From positions 1-39,954 of the forward strand of contig JARFUG010000029.1 of NCBI GenBank assembly GCA_029289095.1: DNA of 39,954 nucleotides. The letters are read 5' to 3'. This DNA is from Desulfuromonadales bacterium. GTDB taxonomy: Bacteria > Desulfobacterota > Desulfuromonadia > Desulfuromonadales > JACZKF01. Shown here in pieces: positions 8,226-16,655 of this stretch (positions are counted from its first letter, which is position 1; each line of letters opens with the position of its first letter). A program made the translations under genes and the position numbers. The notes under the pieces are model-generated. The model was not told where the DNA came from. It did not search any database and saw only the letters and a list, made by a program, of their open reading frames with translations.

Positions 8226-8696
8226 ATGAACCTCGAAGGACGCGACGCACCGCAATTCGAGCTCGAAGGGACCGACGGCAGGACGCACCGGCTCTCGGAC
8301 TACCGCGGCAATACGGTGGTGCTCTATTTCTATCCCCGCAACTTCACTCCCGGTTGCACGAAGCAGGCCTGCGCATTCCGCGACCGCTTTCCGACCTTCC
8401 AGGGGCTGAACGTCGTCGTTCTGGGGGTCAGCCGCGACAGCATCGGCTCCCACGACAACTTCATCGCCGACTTCCGTCTCCCCTTCGTCCTTCTTTCCGA
8501 CCCGGAGGCCAAAACGATGCGCGATTACGGCGCTTTCGGCGAGAAGACGGTGCGCGGGAAAACGACCCAAGGGACGATCCGCTCGACGGTCATCATCGGC
8601 CCCGACGGGAAAGTCATCCGACACTGGCCCAAGGTCGCCAAAGCGGAAGATCACCCGCAGGAGGTGGTCGACTACCTTTCGGCCCTCAAGACCTAA
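8226..8696 (+). CDS. bcp: Thioredoxin-dependent peroxiredoxin, BCP/PrxQ type
   Basis: A 156-aa atypical 2-Cys peroxiredoxin. The active-site stretch FTPGCTKQACAF has the peroxidatic Cys44 and, five residues on, the resolving Cys49, which is diagnostic of the PrxQ/BCP alpha-2 arrangement. The rest of the thioredoxin-like fold is complete (VVLGVSRDSIGSHDNF, LLSDPEAKTMRDYGAFGEK, RSTVIIGPDGKV). It reduces H2O2 and organic peroxides in the cytoplasm with electrons from thioredoxin. The ATG follows GGGGAGGAGG at a good distance. It ends convergently with the DUF374 gene, with an 11-nt overlap of the two coding ends. Confidence 0.93.
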   Translation: MNLEGRDAPQFELEGTDGRTHRLSDYRGNTVVLYFYPRNFTPGCTKQACAFRDRFPTFQGLNVVVLGVSRDSIGSHDNFIADFRLPFVLLSDPEAKTMRDYGAFGEKTVRGKTTQGTIRSTVIIGPDGKVIRHWPKVAKAEDHPQEVVDYLSALKT

Positions 8697-9423
8697 GCCC
8701 CCCCGCCCCTTCCGATCCTTTGACGTCGAAATCCGGTGCGACGAGCGCTTCCGCCCTGCGCTCGACCATCGCCAGAGCTTGCTCCAGACGGGAAATCCAG
8801 GGGCCGAAATCCTCTCTTCTCAACCCGGAAGGGATCTTCAGAGCCTCCCCGACCACCAGGGCGACGCGGGTGAAGGGGAGCGGAACTTCCATAAAATCCC
8901 AGCGTTTTCTCAGAACCATCCGCCGCCGGGCCACCGTAGAAACGGGCAGGAGCACGAACCCGAGCTCCGAGGCGAGTAGCACCGGTCCCGCTTTTGCGAC
9001 ATGGCGCGGTCCGAGGGGACCGTCGACGGCGACGGCGCCTGCCGCCGAGGCCTGGAGGGATCTCCTCATGAGCTCGAGAGCGCCGGCGCCCGAGCGCTCG
9101 GGAAGAAAGACGGCCCGATAGCCGAACCGGCTGCAGATCCCCGCGATGACGGAACCTCGGAAGGAGCGACTGGTGAAGACGCAGGCATCTTCGCCCTTGA
9201 AAAAGGGGAAGATCGCCGCATACTTTCCGTGCCAGAAGACGACAAGCGGGCGCCTGCCGGCGCAGTCGAGCGATCTGAGGCGCTCCGCCCCTTCAATCCT
9301 ACGACGCCAGCTCACCCATTGAAGGCGTAGCAAAGCGGTCAGGACCCAGGCCAGAAGGGATGCGACTGCACGATGCGCCGCGGCCGGCGCCCCCTGCGAG
9401 TGGAATCCACTCCGAAACGTCAT
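8686..9423 (-). CDS. DUF374 / lysophospholipid acyltransferase-like protein
   Basis: A 245-aa protein of the DUF374 group. It has one N-terminal hydrophobic segment (AVASLLAWVLTALLRL), then FWHGKYAAIFPFF (His65) corresponding to the acyltransferase H-box region, TSRSFRGSVIAGICSRFGYRAVF, and VDGPLGPRHVAKAG. DUF374 proteins resemble the LpxL/PlsC-type acyltransferases of lipid A and phospholipid synthesis, but lack the classical HX4D, so the activity is inferred only. The start at 9423 has AAGGAGG upstream and overlaps the glycosyltransferase stop by 4 nt (ATGA), placing it third in a coupled minus-strand unit. An extension to 9501 is unsupported. Confidence 0.8.
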   Translation of the reverse strand: MTFRSGFHSQGAPAAAHRAVASLLAWVLTALLRLQWVSWRRRIEGAERLRSLDCAGRRPLVVFWHGKYAAIFPFFKGEDACVFTSRSFRGSVIAGICSRFGYRAVFLPERSGAGALELMRRSLQASAAGAVAVDGPLGPRHVAKAGPVLLASELGFVLLPVSTVARRRMVLRKRWDFMEVPLPFTRVALVVGEALKIPSGLRREDFGPWISRLEQALAMVERRAEALVAPDFDVKGSEGAGGLRS

Positions 9424-10709
9424 ACTTCCTCCTTCCGGTCGCTCCCCTCGCTGCGCACCGCATCCCCCAGCGCGTGGGCGAGATTGCGCAGGATCTTCCA
9501 CTCCTCGGCGAAGCGCCGCCGGGCGGCGATCCAGCGGCTCGTCTCGATCTTCTTGGGAGCGGGGGTTCCCTCGGCCAATTTCTCGTAGAGTGAGAGGGTG
9601 TGCGCGGCGCGGCGCGCGAGAGAGAACTCCTGGGCCGTCTCCCTGGCGCCTTCTCCAAGACGGCGCCGTTCTTCCTCGGGCAAGGACGCCACCGCGTCGA
9701 GAGCGGCGGCGAACGCCTGGGCGTCTTCCGCTCCCAGCAGGCGTCCGTTCGACCCGTCTCTCACGATTTCCCGCACCCCCGGTGCATCGAGGGCCACCAC
9801 CGGAACTCCGGCCGCCATCGCCTCGGCAAGAACCATCCCCTGCGTTTCGGTATGGGAGGCAAAGGCGAAAAGATCCATCGCGCCGTAAGCGCCGGCGAGT
9901 TCGCGGCGGTCGAGAACTCCGGCGAGGATCAACCGGTGCGAAAGTCCGCGATCTGCCAACAAAGCGCGAAGATCCTCCCGGGCCGTCCCCTCTCCAGCCA
10001 CCAGGAAGAGCGCCCTGTCGTGGCGCAACAGGAAACGGGCGACCCCATCGGCCAGAAAGCCAAGGTTCTTCTCCGGGGCAAGACGCCCGACATGCCCGAT
10101 GACGAAGGCTTCGGGGGGAATGCCGAGGCTCTTGCGGAAAGCCTCACCGTCCCCCGCCGCAAAAACGCGAAGATCGACACCGGTGGGGATGATCTCCACG
10201 GGGACCCTCACCCCCCGCTGCGCCAGCAAATCGGCGATGGAGCGACTCGGGGCGATGACCGCATCGCACAGATTGCAGTAGCCGGTGACCAGATCGAGCA
10301 CGAAACGCTTGAGTCGGGGAGAATCTCCCGGCACGTAGTGTGTGTATTCCTCATAACGGGTGTGATGGGTGAAGACGACGGGGAGATTGCGTGAAGCCGC
10401 GACCCGCAAGACAGTATCGCCGAGGAGAAACGGATGGTGGGAATGGACGATGGCGGGGCGGAAGAGCCGCAGGGCCGAGGCGACCCGTCCCGGGACCGGC
10501 ACCGGGACCGAGAAGTCGCTGCCGCTGAAATGTTGGACGGCCGGAAAACGGATCACTTCCCTCTCATCCTCCGAAACACCGGGAAAGAGTGGAGCCACCA
10601 CCAGGACGCGATGCCCTCGCCGACGGAAGGCGCCGGCGAATGTCGCCACGCTTCGGGCAACCCCGCCGACGTGCGGGGAATAGGTGTTCGTGAACATCAC
10701 GATGTTCAT
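9420..10709 (-). CDS. GT4-family glycosyltransferase
   Basis: A 429-aa GT-B enzyme. The N-terminal Rossmann half (1-170) has the PHVGGVARSVATFAGAFRRRGH acceptor-side signature and HSHHPFLLG. The C-terminal GT4 half has GHVGRLAPEKNLGFL and the donor-binding HTETQGMVLAEAMAAGVPVVAL with the expected Glu residues. Relatives transfer sugars from nucleotide donors, often to lipids (for example MgdA/GlcDG synthases and PimB-like enzymes); the neighbouring acyltransferase-like gene would fit a glycolipid, but this is inference. The start at 10709 has GGAGG upstream and ATGA overlap with the glycosidase stop. The open frame extends to 11081 only as a shadow of the upstream gene. Confidence 0.9.
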   Translation of the reverse strand: MNIVMFTNTYSPHVGGVARSVATFAGAFRRRGHRVLVVAPLFPGVSEDEREVIRFPAVQHFSGSDFSVPVPVPGRVASALRLFRPAIVHSHHPFLLGDTVLRVAASRNLPVVFTHHTRYEEYTHYVPGDSPRLKRFVLDLVTGYCNLCDAVIAPSRSIADLLAQRGVRVPVEIIPTGVDLRVFAAGDGEAFRKSLGIPPEAFVIGHVGRLAPEKNLGFLADGVARFLLRHDRALFLVAGEGTAREDLRALLADRGLSHRLILAGVLDRRELAGAYGAMDLFAFASHTETQGMVLAEAMAAGVPVVALDAPGVREIVRDGSNGRLLGAEDAQAFAAALDAVASLPEEERRRLGEGARETAQEFSLARRAAHTLSLYEKLAEGTPAPKKIETSRWIAARRRFAEEWKILRNLAHALGDAVRSEGSDRKEEV

Positions 10710-12949
10710 CTCGCCTCCTCCCACGAAAGCGAAAGGATGCCTGCGTCCCCTTGCGCGGCGACCCTGCCGAATCGGGGGATCCGGACCTCGACGGGGGGAG
10801 CCGCTCCGTGCCAGGCGCCCTCCCACTCGATCCGGACACCGTCCGGAAGGGGGTGGATTTCGACCCGCACCGCCCCGAAGGAGGTCGGCGCCGGGCCGAA
10901 CGAGAGGACCTGAGGCTGGTTCAGCCACTCGGGAAAGATCCCCGAGCCGAGAACGAGCCTCTCCCCTTCCTCGCGCATGAAGGCGTTTCGGACCCAGAGG
11001 ACCCATTCTGCCGCCGCCCAGACGTGCTGGCCGTCCCCCATGCATCCGCCCAGAGTCCGGGGGTGAACGGCCTCCGGCCACTGCCCCGTCGGCGAAGCGA
11101 GCTCCGCCACCGTACGGGCGAGATCGAGGGCGCGCTCGTCCCCCGCCCGCATGAGGACCTGCGCCAGGTGCAGGGTGAGGTACGGGTTGATCCCCGAATG
11201 GATGATGTCCTGATAGAAGCCCCCCCGGAAGAGGCAGCGCTCAAGGAGGAAGCGGGCGGTGTCGAGAAGGCGGAGGTCGTCCCCGGGAAAGATCTGAAGG
11301 GGGTAGCCGGCCGCCAGGGAACCGACCGCCCCGGAGTCGAGACGCCGGGTTGGGGCGGCGGGCATGGCGTGGCGCCCCAGGGAGCGGGAGGCTGCGGCGA
11401 GACTCGCCTCGACGGCAGCCAGGAAACGGTCGGCCTCCTGCTGCAGTCCTGCGGCTATTCTGCCCATTCCATAAAGAGACAGGAGCGTCGCCGCCGCGCG
11501 AAGACCTGCGACCCCCCAGAAGTCGTCCCAGTAGTAAAAATCGTTCGGCCCCAGGTGCTCGGCGCTGAACCCCGGCGGCAGCAGCCCCGCCTGGGGTCCG
11601 GACCCTGGCGGAAGACGCTTGCGCTCGATCCAGCGGGCGCCCCGAAGGACGGCCCTTCGCCACTGTCGCTTCGGCGGCCGGCCGCTCAGCGTGCAGAAAC
11701 GCTCCATGATCCAGAGAGCCTCTCCGTTGGAGTCCCATTCCCCCTCCTGGGAATGGAAGAATCCCGACCTCTTCTGGCGTCCCGGAAAGGTGTCGAGGAC
11801 CCGCTCGACACGATCGAAAAGCCCTGCGCACAGCAGGGCGTGCAGGATGAAGGCGGCATCGCGGAACCAGAAGCGCCGGTAGGTGTAGGGGCCGGGATAG
11901 ACCTCGCGGTGGGCATGCAGCACCACAGTGCGCAGAGCCGACCGGTAGAGGTCGCTGAAAAGGGGATCGGGGATCTGCAGGGCGGCGGCGCCGGTAAGTG
12001 CATCCCTCCAGCCGGGCGCTTGCGGGACGGGCCTGGATGGGGCTTCCCGGTGCAGGGGGACCCACGTCCGAATCGTCCGGGGCTCGCCCGGGGCGATCGG
12101 AAAGAGGGCGGCGGCGGTGGCCAGGCCGACCTCGCAGTGGACCGAGGAGCGCTCCTCCAGGCAGAGCAGACGCTGGAGGACGTCTCCACTGCGGTAGTCG
12201 GAGAAGGCGCAGTGCGCGGCCTGCTCGCTGAAGATCACCCGATCCCTTCGCCCGATGCGCCATCCGCCGCGGCCGGACTCCAGCCGGATATCGTGAACGA
12301 AACTGACCCCTTCGGGGTTGTAGGGGCGAAGGGCGACGACCAGCCACCCCGGATGGTCGCTGCGGGCCGTGGCGGCCAGACAGACGGCGCCCCCCTCCAA
12401 GCGCTGCGCCTCGATGCGGGTCGCAAGCTCCATCCCCTCAAAGGCGCTTCGGGTCAGCACAGCCAGGGCGTCGTCGAGCTCCAGACTCTGGTGGGCGTCG
12501 AGGCGCGACGGGATGAGGCGGGCGCCCCCACTTGTGATCACCATTGCATCGAGGGACCAACTGTCCCAAAAGGGGGTGAGAAGGCCGCGAGGGTCGACGA
12601 TGGGGAGCTCGTCCATATCCGGAAGCCCCACGGCCGTCCAGTTGCGGTGGGTCAGATTGACGTGAGTGATGGAGAAGGCGCGCGGAATGAAGGCTTCGTC
12701 GGCAGGGTCATACTGACGCTCCACCCAGAAGGGCCAGACCCAGTCGAGATTGTGCTGGATCGCCCCGGTGTTCAGCAGGCCGCGCGCATGAAAGACGACC
12801 CCGGCTCGCAAAAGCTCCAGAGGCTCCTTGACCTCGAGGGGCTGCCCGAAACTCTCCAGACGCGACAGGAGCCGTATCGGATCGGCGAACCCGTGCGCCC
12901 GCGCCACCCGCGCCACCACCTGTTTCCAGGGGAACCACCGCATCCACAT
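10706..12949 (-). CDS. Six-hairpin glycosidase / glycogen-debranching-like protein
   Basis: A 747-aa protein. The N-terminal beta-rich region (about 1-330) has features such as DLDWVWPFWVERQYDP-like text and HVNLTHRNWT. The C-terminal alpha/alpha toroid (about 340-690) carries RRFWFRDAAFILHAL, SQEGEWDSNGEALWIM and NDFYYWDDFWGVAGL. These Trp/Asp/Glu-rich loops are typical of GH15/GH63/GDE-type six-hairpin glycosidases. The exact family and substrate are unclear (alpha-glucan or a cell-surface glycan). The ATG at 12949 follows GGGGAGG; the frame runs on to 13099 without a comparable site, although a TATAAT box lies at 13000-13005 on this strand, just upstream. It heads the coupled glycosidase-GT4-DUF374 unit. 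Confidence 0.78.
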   Translation of the reverse strand: MWMRWFPWKQVVARVARAHGFADPIRLLSRLESFGQPLEVKEPLELLRAGVVFHARGLLNTGAIQHNLDWVWPFWVERQYDPADEAFIPRAFSITHVNLTHRNWTAVGLPDMDELPIVDPRGLLTPFWDSWSLDAMVITSGGARLIPSRLDAHQSLELDDALAVLTRSAFEGMELATRIEAQRLEGGAVCLAATARSDHPGWLVVALRPYNPEGVSFVHDIRLESGRGGWRIGRRDRVIFSEQAAHCAFSDYRSGDVLQRLLCLEERSSVHCEVGLATAAALFPIAPGEPRTIRTWVPLHREAPSRPVPQAPGWRDALTGAAALQIPDPLFSDLYRSALRTVVLHAHREVYPGPYTYRRFWFRDAAFILHALLCAGLFDRVERVLDTFPGRQKRSGFFHSQEGEWDSNGEALWIMERFCTLSGRPPKRQWRRAVLRGARWIERKRLPPGSGPQAGLLPPGFSAEHLGPNDFYYWDDFWGVAGLRAAATLLSLYGMGRIAAGLQQEADRFLAAVEASLAAASRSLGRHAMPAAPTRRLDSGAVGSLAAGYPLQIFPGDDLRLLDTARFLLERCLFRGGFYQDIIHSGINPYLTLHLAQVLMRAGDERALDLARTVAELASPTGQWPEAVHPRTLGGCMGDGQHVWAAAEWVLWVRNAFMREEGERLVLGSGIFPEWLNQPQVLSFGPAPTSFGAVRVEIHPLPDGVRIEWEGAWHGAAPPVEVRIPRFGRVAAQGDAGILSLSWEEAR

Positions 12950-13142
12950 CGTGCGCCTCCCCGACTGATACGCCTCCGCTTCCCGGGCGGACCTGATCAT
13001 TATACTGCACGAGGAGAAATCAGCTCCGCGGCGCCTGCAATTGGCGTTGAGCGCGCACACAAGGGATTCAGAGGCAGGCGCTCCGGAAGGTTGCGCCACC
13101 GAAGGGTGGTGAGGCGGGACAATGCCATGGAAGGGAAGCCCC

Positions 13143-13853
13143 TCACCTCGCCTCTATGCTCACCAGCGTCATCACCGTCTCGATGCGCCCCCCGCGCAGT
13201 TGCTCCGCCCGTATCGGAATGTAGTCGAGAGCGGGGACGTGCCAGACGCGAGCGAGGCGGCTCGATCCGGGACGCGTGCTTTCGTACAGGACCGCCTCGA
13301 TCTCGCCGTTCTCCAGTTGAACGGGCGCCTCTGCGACCCGGGTATAGCTGTAATGCTTGATCTCGTCGCCATCGACCATCGGAATCGTTCCGGGTTCGAC
13401 CCCCCGCCGCAACGCCGTGATGACGGCAATCTGAATCGAGAGGCGATCCTGCAGACCCGGCTCCACCGGCAGATCGATGCTATTGCCTTCAAAGGTCCCG
13501 GCGACCCGTCCTTCCTCCCAGGAAAAGTCGAGAAAGCCGTTTCCCAGCCTGCCGTGATTCATCCTCCAGCTCAGTGGCCGCACTCCCTCCTCGTCGATGT
13601 GCATCACGCTGTGCTCGACCACATTGCTCCCCACGACAAGACGGGTGATCACACCCGGTTCACCGCGTGTCTCATAAACGAAACGGTCCGGCCCCTCGGT
13701 GCGCAACTCGACATGGAGGAACCCCGCCGCAAAACCGCGGTAGATGACGGAGTAGGTCGCGGCAAACGGAAGGGGCTTCCGGGGCTCTGCCCAGGCGGCG
13801 GCCGGCGAGATGAGAGCTGCAAAGACCAGCAGCGACACGATACGTTTAAACAA
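13143..13853 (-). CDS. DUF3108 exported protein
   Basis: A 236-aa exported protein. Residues 1-22 are a signal peptide (IVSLLVFAALISPAAAWA). The rest is a beta-rich DUF3108 domain beginning PFAATYSVIYRGFAAGFLHVEL, with the family's TRLVVGSNVVEHSVMHID and DYIPIRAEQLRGG strands. Function of DUF3108 is not established; it is a periplasmic or outer-membrane-associated beta protein related in shape to lipoprotein carriers. The start is a TTG with AAAGGAG 7 nt upstream, clearly better than any internal codon. A TATAAT -10 box on this strand lies at 13888-13893, 35 nt upstream, without a good -35. It could be cotranscribed with the glycosidase unit 193 bp downstream. Confidence 0.82.
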   Translation of the reverse strand: MFKRIVSLLVFAALISPAAAWAEPRKPLPFAATYSVIYRGFAAGFLHVELRTEGPDRFVYETRGEPGVITRLVVGSNVVEHSVMHIDEEGVRPLSWRMNHGRLGNGFLDFSWEEGRVAGTFEGNSIDLPVEPGLQDRLSIQIAVITALRRGVEPGTIPMVDGDEIKHYSYTRVAEAPVQLENGEIEAVLYESTRPGSSRLARVWHVPALDYIPIRAEQLRGGRIETVMTLVSIEAR

Positions 13854-14040
13854 AGCGCTTCTCCTTTGGTATGGGGTGCATTGCCTAATTATACCTTACC
13901 CCTCCCCGCCACCTTCGTCGCCCGGGAGGGTTCCCCTCCTTGCCGCGACGACGAAATCGTGTTATTCCGGTAGCTTCGGCCGACAGGAAAATGTCTCGAA
14001 AAAATTTTTCCTCATTCCGGCATAACATCCTGAAAAAAAG

Positions 14041-14068
14041 TGGAAATTTGATTCAAAACAGGTATAAT
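14041..14068 (+). promoter_or_regulatory. Sigma-70-like promoter of a small transcript
   Basis: A perfect -10 TATAAT (14063-14068) has a 4/6 -35 (TGGAAA, 14041-14046) at a 16-nt spacing. Transcription would start near 14075 and run into the terminator at 14217-14250, giving a transcript of about 170 nt. Confidence 0.5.
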
Positions 14069-14121
14069 GAAATTGCAGCGCTGCAGTGGCAATCACCCCT
14101 GGCAAAGGAGGTCGCCTATCG

Positions 14122-14193
14122 ATGATGCGCAATCACAACCTGATGCTGCAAATGGAGCCGGCGAGTCGAATCTCCGGCGTGACCCGTGATTAG
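14122..14193 (+). CDS. Possible 23-aa small protein in a self-contained unit
   Basis: An ATG-ATG start preceded by AAAGGAGG (10 nt spacing) opens a 23-codon frame ending in TAG. The peptide starts MMRNHNLML and ends SGVTRD, has no membrane segment and matches nothing I know. A near-consensus promoter lies about 50 nt upstream and an intrinsic terminator just downstream, so the unit is complete even though tiny. It may equally be a small regulatory RNA whose ribosome-binding-like sequence is coincidental. No neighbouring gene is coupled to it. Confidence 0.4.
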   Translation: MMRNHNLMLQMEPASRISGVTRD

Positions 14194-14216
14194 GGGACAG
14201 CCAAACATTTCAAAAG

Positions 14217-14250
14217 AAGGCCCGACGATGTCGGGCCTTTCACTTTTTCG
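14217..14250. terminator. Rho-independent terminator
   Basis: A 10-bp stem (AAGGCCCGAC / GTCGGGCCTT) with a 3-nt loop is followed by TCACTTTTT. It ends the small plus-strand transcript and, with the A-rich sequence on the other side, may also serve the convergent gene ending at 14272. Confidence 0.8.
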
Positions 14251-14271
14251 GCGCACTGAAATTTGCGACGG

Positions 14272-15327
14272 CTATCGATCGATCGGCTGCGGCGGATCGC
14301 CGTGGCCGAAGAGTCGCCACTCTTCTCCATCATGGCAGGCGCCGTAACGGAAAGGAGCGCGGCGGCTCGTCTCCGGATCTCCCGGGCTGAAACGCAGATC
14401 GCGGAACCAGACGCAGGTTCCCACATCGGTCTGCTCGACCCTGAAGGCGTGGGGGAGCTGTGCGAAACTGCGATAGTCGGCCATCTCTTCACTGTACCAG
14501 GCCTCCCGGGCCAGCGGCCGCTTCTCCGGAACGGGGCCGAAGGCGTGGAAGGAGCGCCAGCGCAGATCGTCCACCGGACGGTAGCTCGCCATGAGCTGGG
14601 CGATCCTTCCATCGCCGGGATCCGCCGGAGCTTCCCGCGCCCGCAGATTGACTGCCGCGATCCAGTAATCCTTCTCGCTTTCGACCACCACCTGCCAGTT
14701 GAAGGGGGAGAGCGGTTGAGGCAACGCCGAAACCCGCGCCCCTTCCATCCCTTCCTCGAGGGCATAGCGCTCTCCCACCTGCAGAGCCGCATGGAGCTGC
14801 ACCCCCTGAAAACCGACGTATCCGACGAGAACTAGCAGAGAGAGGGCCGCCGGAAGGCGCGATGCACGCCACAGCCATGACCCGATGACCCCCAGCAGCA
14901 GGATGCCGGTGAACCACGGATCGATGATGAAGGTCGTCGGAATCGCGGCCTTGTAATCGGAGAAGGGGGCGAAGATCATCGTCCCATAGGCGGTGATGAC
15001 GTCTCCGGCGATGTGGATGGCGATCCCCATGGCGGCCAGCGGGAGATAGTCGCGGGGGCGGTGCGGGTCGCGGTAGACCCGGGAGAAGATCCAGGCGAGA
15101 AGAAGCGCCCAGAGGGGCAGAAGGATGATGGAGTGCGTCGGCCCCCGATGCAGACCGAGAAAGGTGATCGGGTCGACGAAGGGGCGAAGGGCGAAATCGA
15201 TATCCGGGAAGGCCGCCGCGATGAAGCCGACGGCCATGCGGCGCCGCGGACTCAGCGGCGAGCCGTCGAGCCCCGAGGTCGCGCGCCCGAGCACCGCACC
15301 GCTGATGGCATGAGTCAGAGTATCCAT
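14272..15327 (-). CDS. YdjM-like membrane-bound metal-dependent hydrolase
   Basis: A 351-aa inner-membrane protein of the YdjM/DUF457 family. It starts with the signature MDTLTHAISGAVLGRA, followed by AFPDIDF and LHRGPTHSI. These three His/Asp motifs form the presumed metal site. Further hydrophobic segments lie at about residues 70-80, 97-115, 138-150 and 160-175, and a ~190-aa soluble C-terminal domain follows. Members are annotated as metal-dependent hydrolases (the Escherichia coli member is LexA-regulated), but the substrate is unknown. No clear Shine-Dalgarno precedes the ATG; the N-terminal motif supports this start. No LexA box was seen. Confidence 0.83.
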   Translation of the reverse strand: MDTLTHAISGAVLGRATSGLDGSPLSPRRRMAVGFIAAAFPDIDFALRPFVDPITFLGLHRGPTHSIILLPLWALLLAWIFSRVYRDPHRPRDYLPLAAMGIAIHIAGDVITAYGTMIFAPFSDYKAAIPTTFIIDPWFTGILLLGVIGSWLWRASRLPAALSLLVLVGYVGFQGVQLHAALQVGERYALEEGMEGARVSALPQPLSPFNWQVVVESEKDYWIAAVNLRAREAPADPGDGRIAQLMASYRPVDDLRWRSFHAFGPVPEKRPLAREAWYSEEMADYRSFAQLPHAFRVEQTDVGTCVWFRDLRFSPGDPETSRRAPFRYGACHDGEEWRLFGHGDPPQPIDR

Positions 15328-15485
15328 AGAAGAATTATGGAAAATCGCAGACTCGATTGCAAGGGGGGGAGGCCGGGATTCGAACGGAGGCAGGGACGTA
15401 GCGGACCCGGGATGCTACAGTTGAAAGGCGCACGGGCGTAGCGGCATCGAGGCGTCGCCCGGCAGCGTTTTCGATGGAGAGACGC

Positions 15486-16637
15486 ATGAGCGACCGGAAG
15501 CCCGCCAGGGAATACGTGGCCGAACCGAACGTTCTGGAGCGCAGCGCGGCGGCCTACCTGCAGCGGGTGAACCGGCGCGAAGAGGTGCAGCTTCGCGAAT
15601 GCCGCCCTGAAGACCTGGCCCTGATCCGCAAGGTGGAGCGCCGCGGGATTTTCCTTGCCTTTGTGGCCGGAGCGATCTCCGGCGCCATTCTCGGGGGGAC
15701 GGAGATATTCGTGCGCCAGGGGTATCTGGAAGGGATGGAGGGGCTCGACTGGCGCGAACAACTCCCCTACTGGGCCGCATTCACGGGGCTGGCCCTCGTG
15801 GTGAGCGGCATCGAGATACTCTTTCTCTATTGGAACGCCCTGCGCTCGGTGGGGCGCATCTGCCATATCGCTGGGCTTCCCCTCGGCGGCAACCACATGG
15901 GCGAATTCATGGCCCGCGGACTTGCCCGCGCCGCCCTGGAGTTCCCCAACCCCCGCGATCCCATCTACCGTATCGACCCCTACGCACGCACGCCGCAATG
16001 GAAACTCGCCATTATCGCCCTCATGTACCGGATGAAGGTCGGCGTCACGAGCTTCGTATTGCGGGTCCTGCTGCGGCGGATGCTGGGACGCGCCGCCCTG
16101 CGGGGGGTGATTCCGCTCATCACCGGCCCCCTCTACGCCATCTGGAACGCCGTGATCACCTGGCGCATCGTGCGCGAGGGGAGAATCCGCGCACTTGGCC
16201 CCCTGGCGGTGCGGGAAGCCGTCCGGCAGATCGGCGCCTGCTGCGAAGAACTCTCCGATGACGAGCGCCGCCTCGTTCTGAGCGCCGTGGGAGAGATGAT
16301 CATCCGCAGCGAAGACGCGCATCCCAATTTCGCGCTGCTGCTGCGTTCGCTCATGGACGCCATGGACATCGGCACCGAGCAGGCCGGGATCGAGTGGCGG
16401 CAGAACCGCAAAGAGCTGTCCGAACTCGGCGAAGAGGGGAAAAGGGCGGTTCTGACGGCGCTGGTCGTCACGAGCATTCTGGACGGGCGCGTCTCACGGG
16501 CCGAAAGGGAGTTGCTGGAAGAGGCACATGCCGCCTGCGGGCGCCCTTTTCATCGAAAGGCCTTCGAGCGCCTCAATGACAAGGTGATGAAAGGGTCTCT
16601 CCTTCGGGACGACGATTTCGAGGAGCTCTGGAGATGA
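15486..16637 (+). CDS. Membrane protein with TerB-like C-terminal domain
   Basis: A 383-aa protein. An N-terminal cytosolic helix (to ~50) is followed by two membrane spans (FLAFVAGAISGAILGG and WAAFTGLALVVSGIEILFLYW), a central region with amphipathic helices (IIALMYRMKVGVTSFVLRVLLRRMLG), and a C-terminal ~120-aa all-helical acidic domain. The C-terminal text VLTALVVTSILDGRVSRAERELLEEAHAACG resembles TerB/DjlA-like tellurite-resistance modules. It looks like the LBF_2804-type family of uncharacterised membrane proteins; I know no function. The second ATG (15486) is chosen because GGAG lies 6 nt upstream. It is convergent with the yajD-like gene. Confidence 0.7.
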   Translation: MSDRKPAREYVAEPNVLERSAAAYLQRVNRREEVQLRECRPEDLALIRKVERRGIFLAFVAGAISGAILGGTEIFVRQGYLEGMEGLDWREQLPYWAAFTGLALVVSGIEILFLYWNALRSVGRICHIAGLPLGGNHMGEFMARGLARAALEFPNPRDPIYRIDPYARTPQWKLAIIALMYRMKVGVTSFVLRVLLRRMLGRAALRGVIPLITGPLYAIWNAVITWRIVREGRIRALGPLAVREAVRQIGACCEELSDDERRLVLSAVGEMIIRSEDAHPNFALLLRSLMDAMDIGTEQAGIEWRQNRKELSELGEEGKRAVLTALVVTSILDGRVSRAERELLEEAHAACGRPFHRKAFERLNDKVMKGSLLRDDDFEELWR

Positions 16638-16655
16638 CGACCTGTCCGGGGGAGA

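Noticed and set aside
10751-13360. An 869-codon plus-strand open frame opposite the glycosidase
   Set aside because: Antisense artefact of high GC; no domains, no ribosome-binding site, and the minus-strand gene has clear motifs and start signals.
15361-15420. tRNA-like GGGATTCGAAC (T-loop complement) on the minus strand
   Set aside because: The T-stem does not pair and no acceptor, D-arm or anticodon arm can be built around it.
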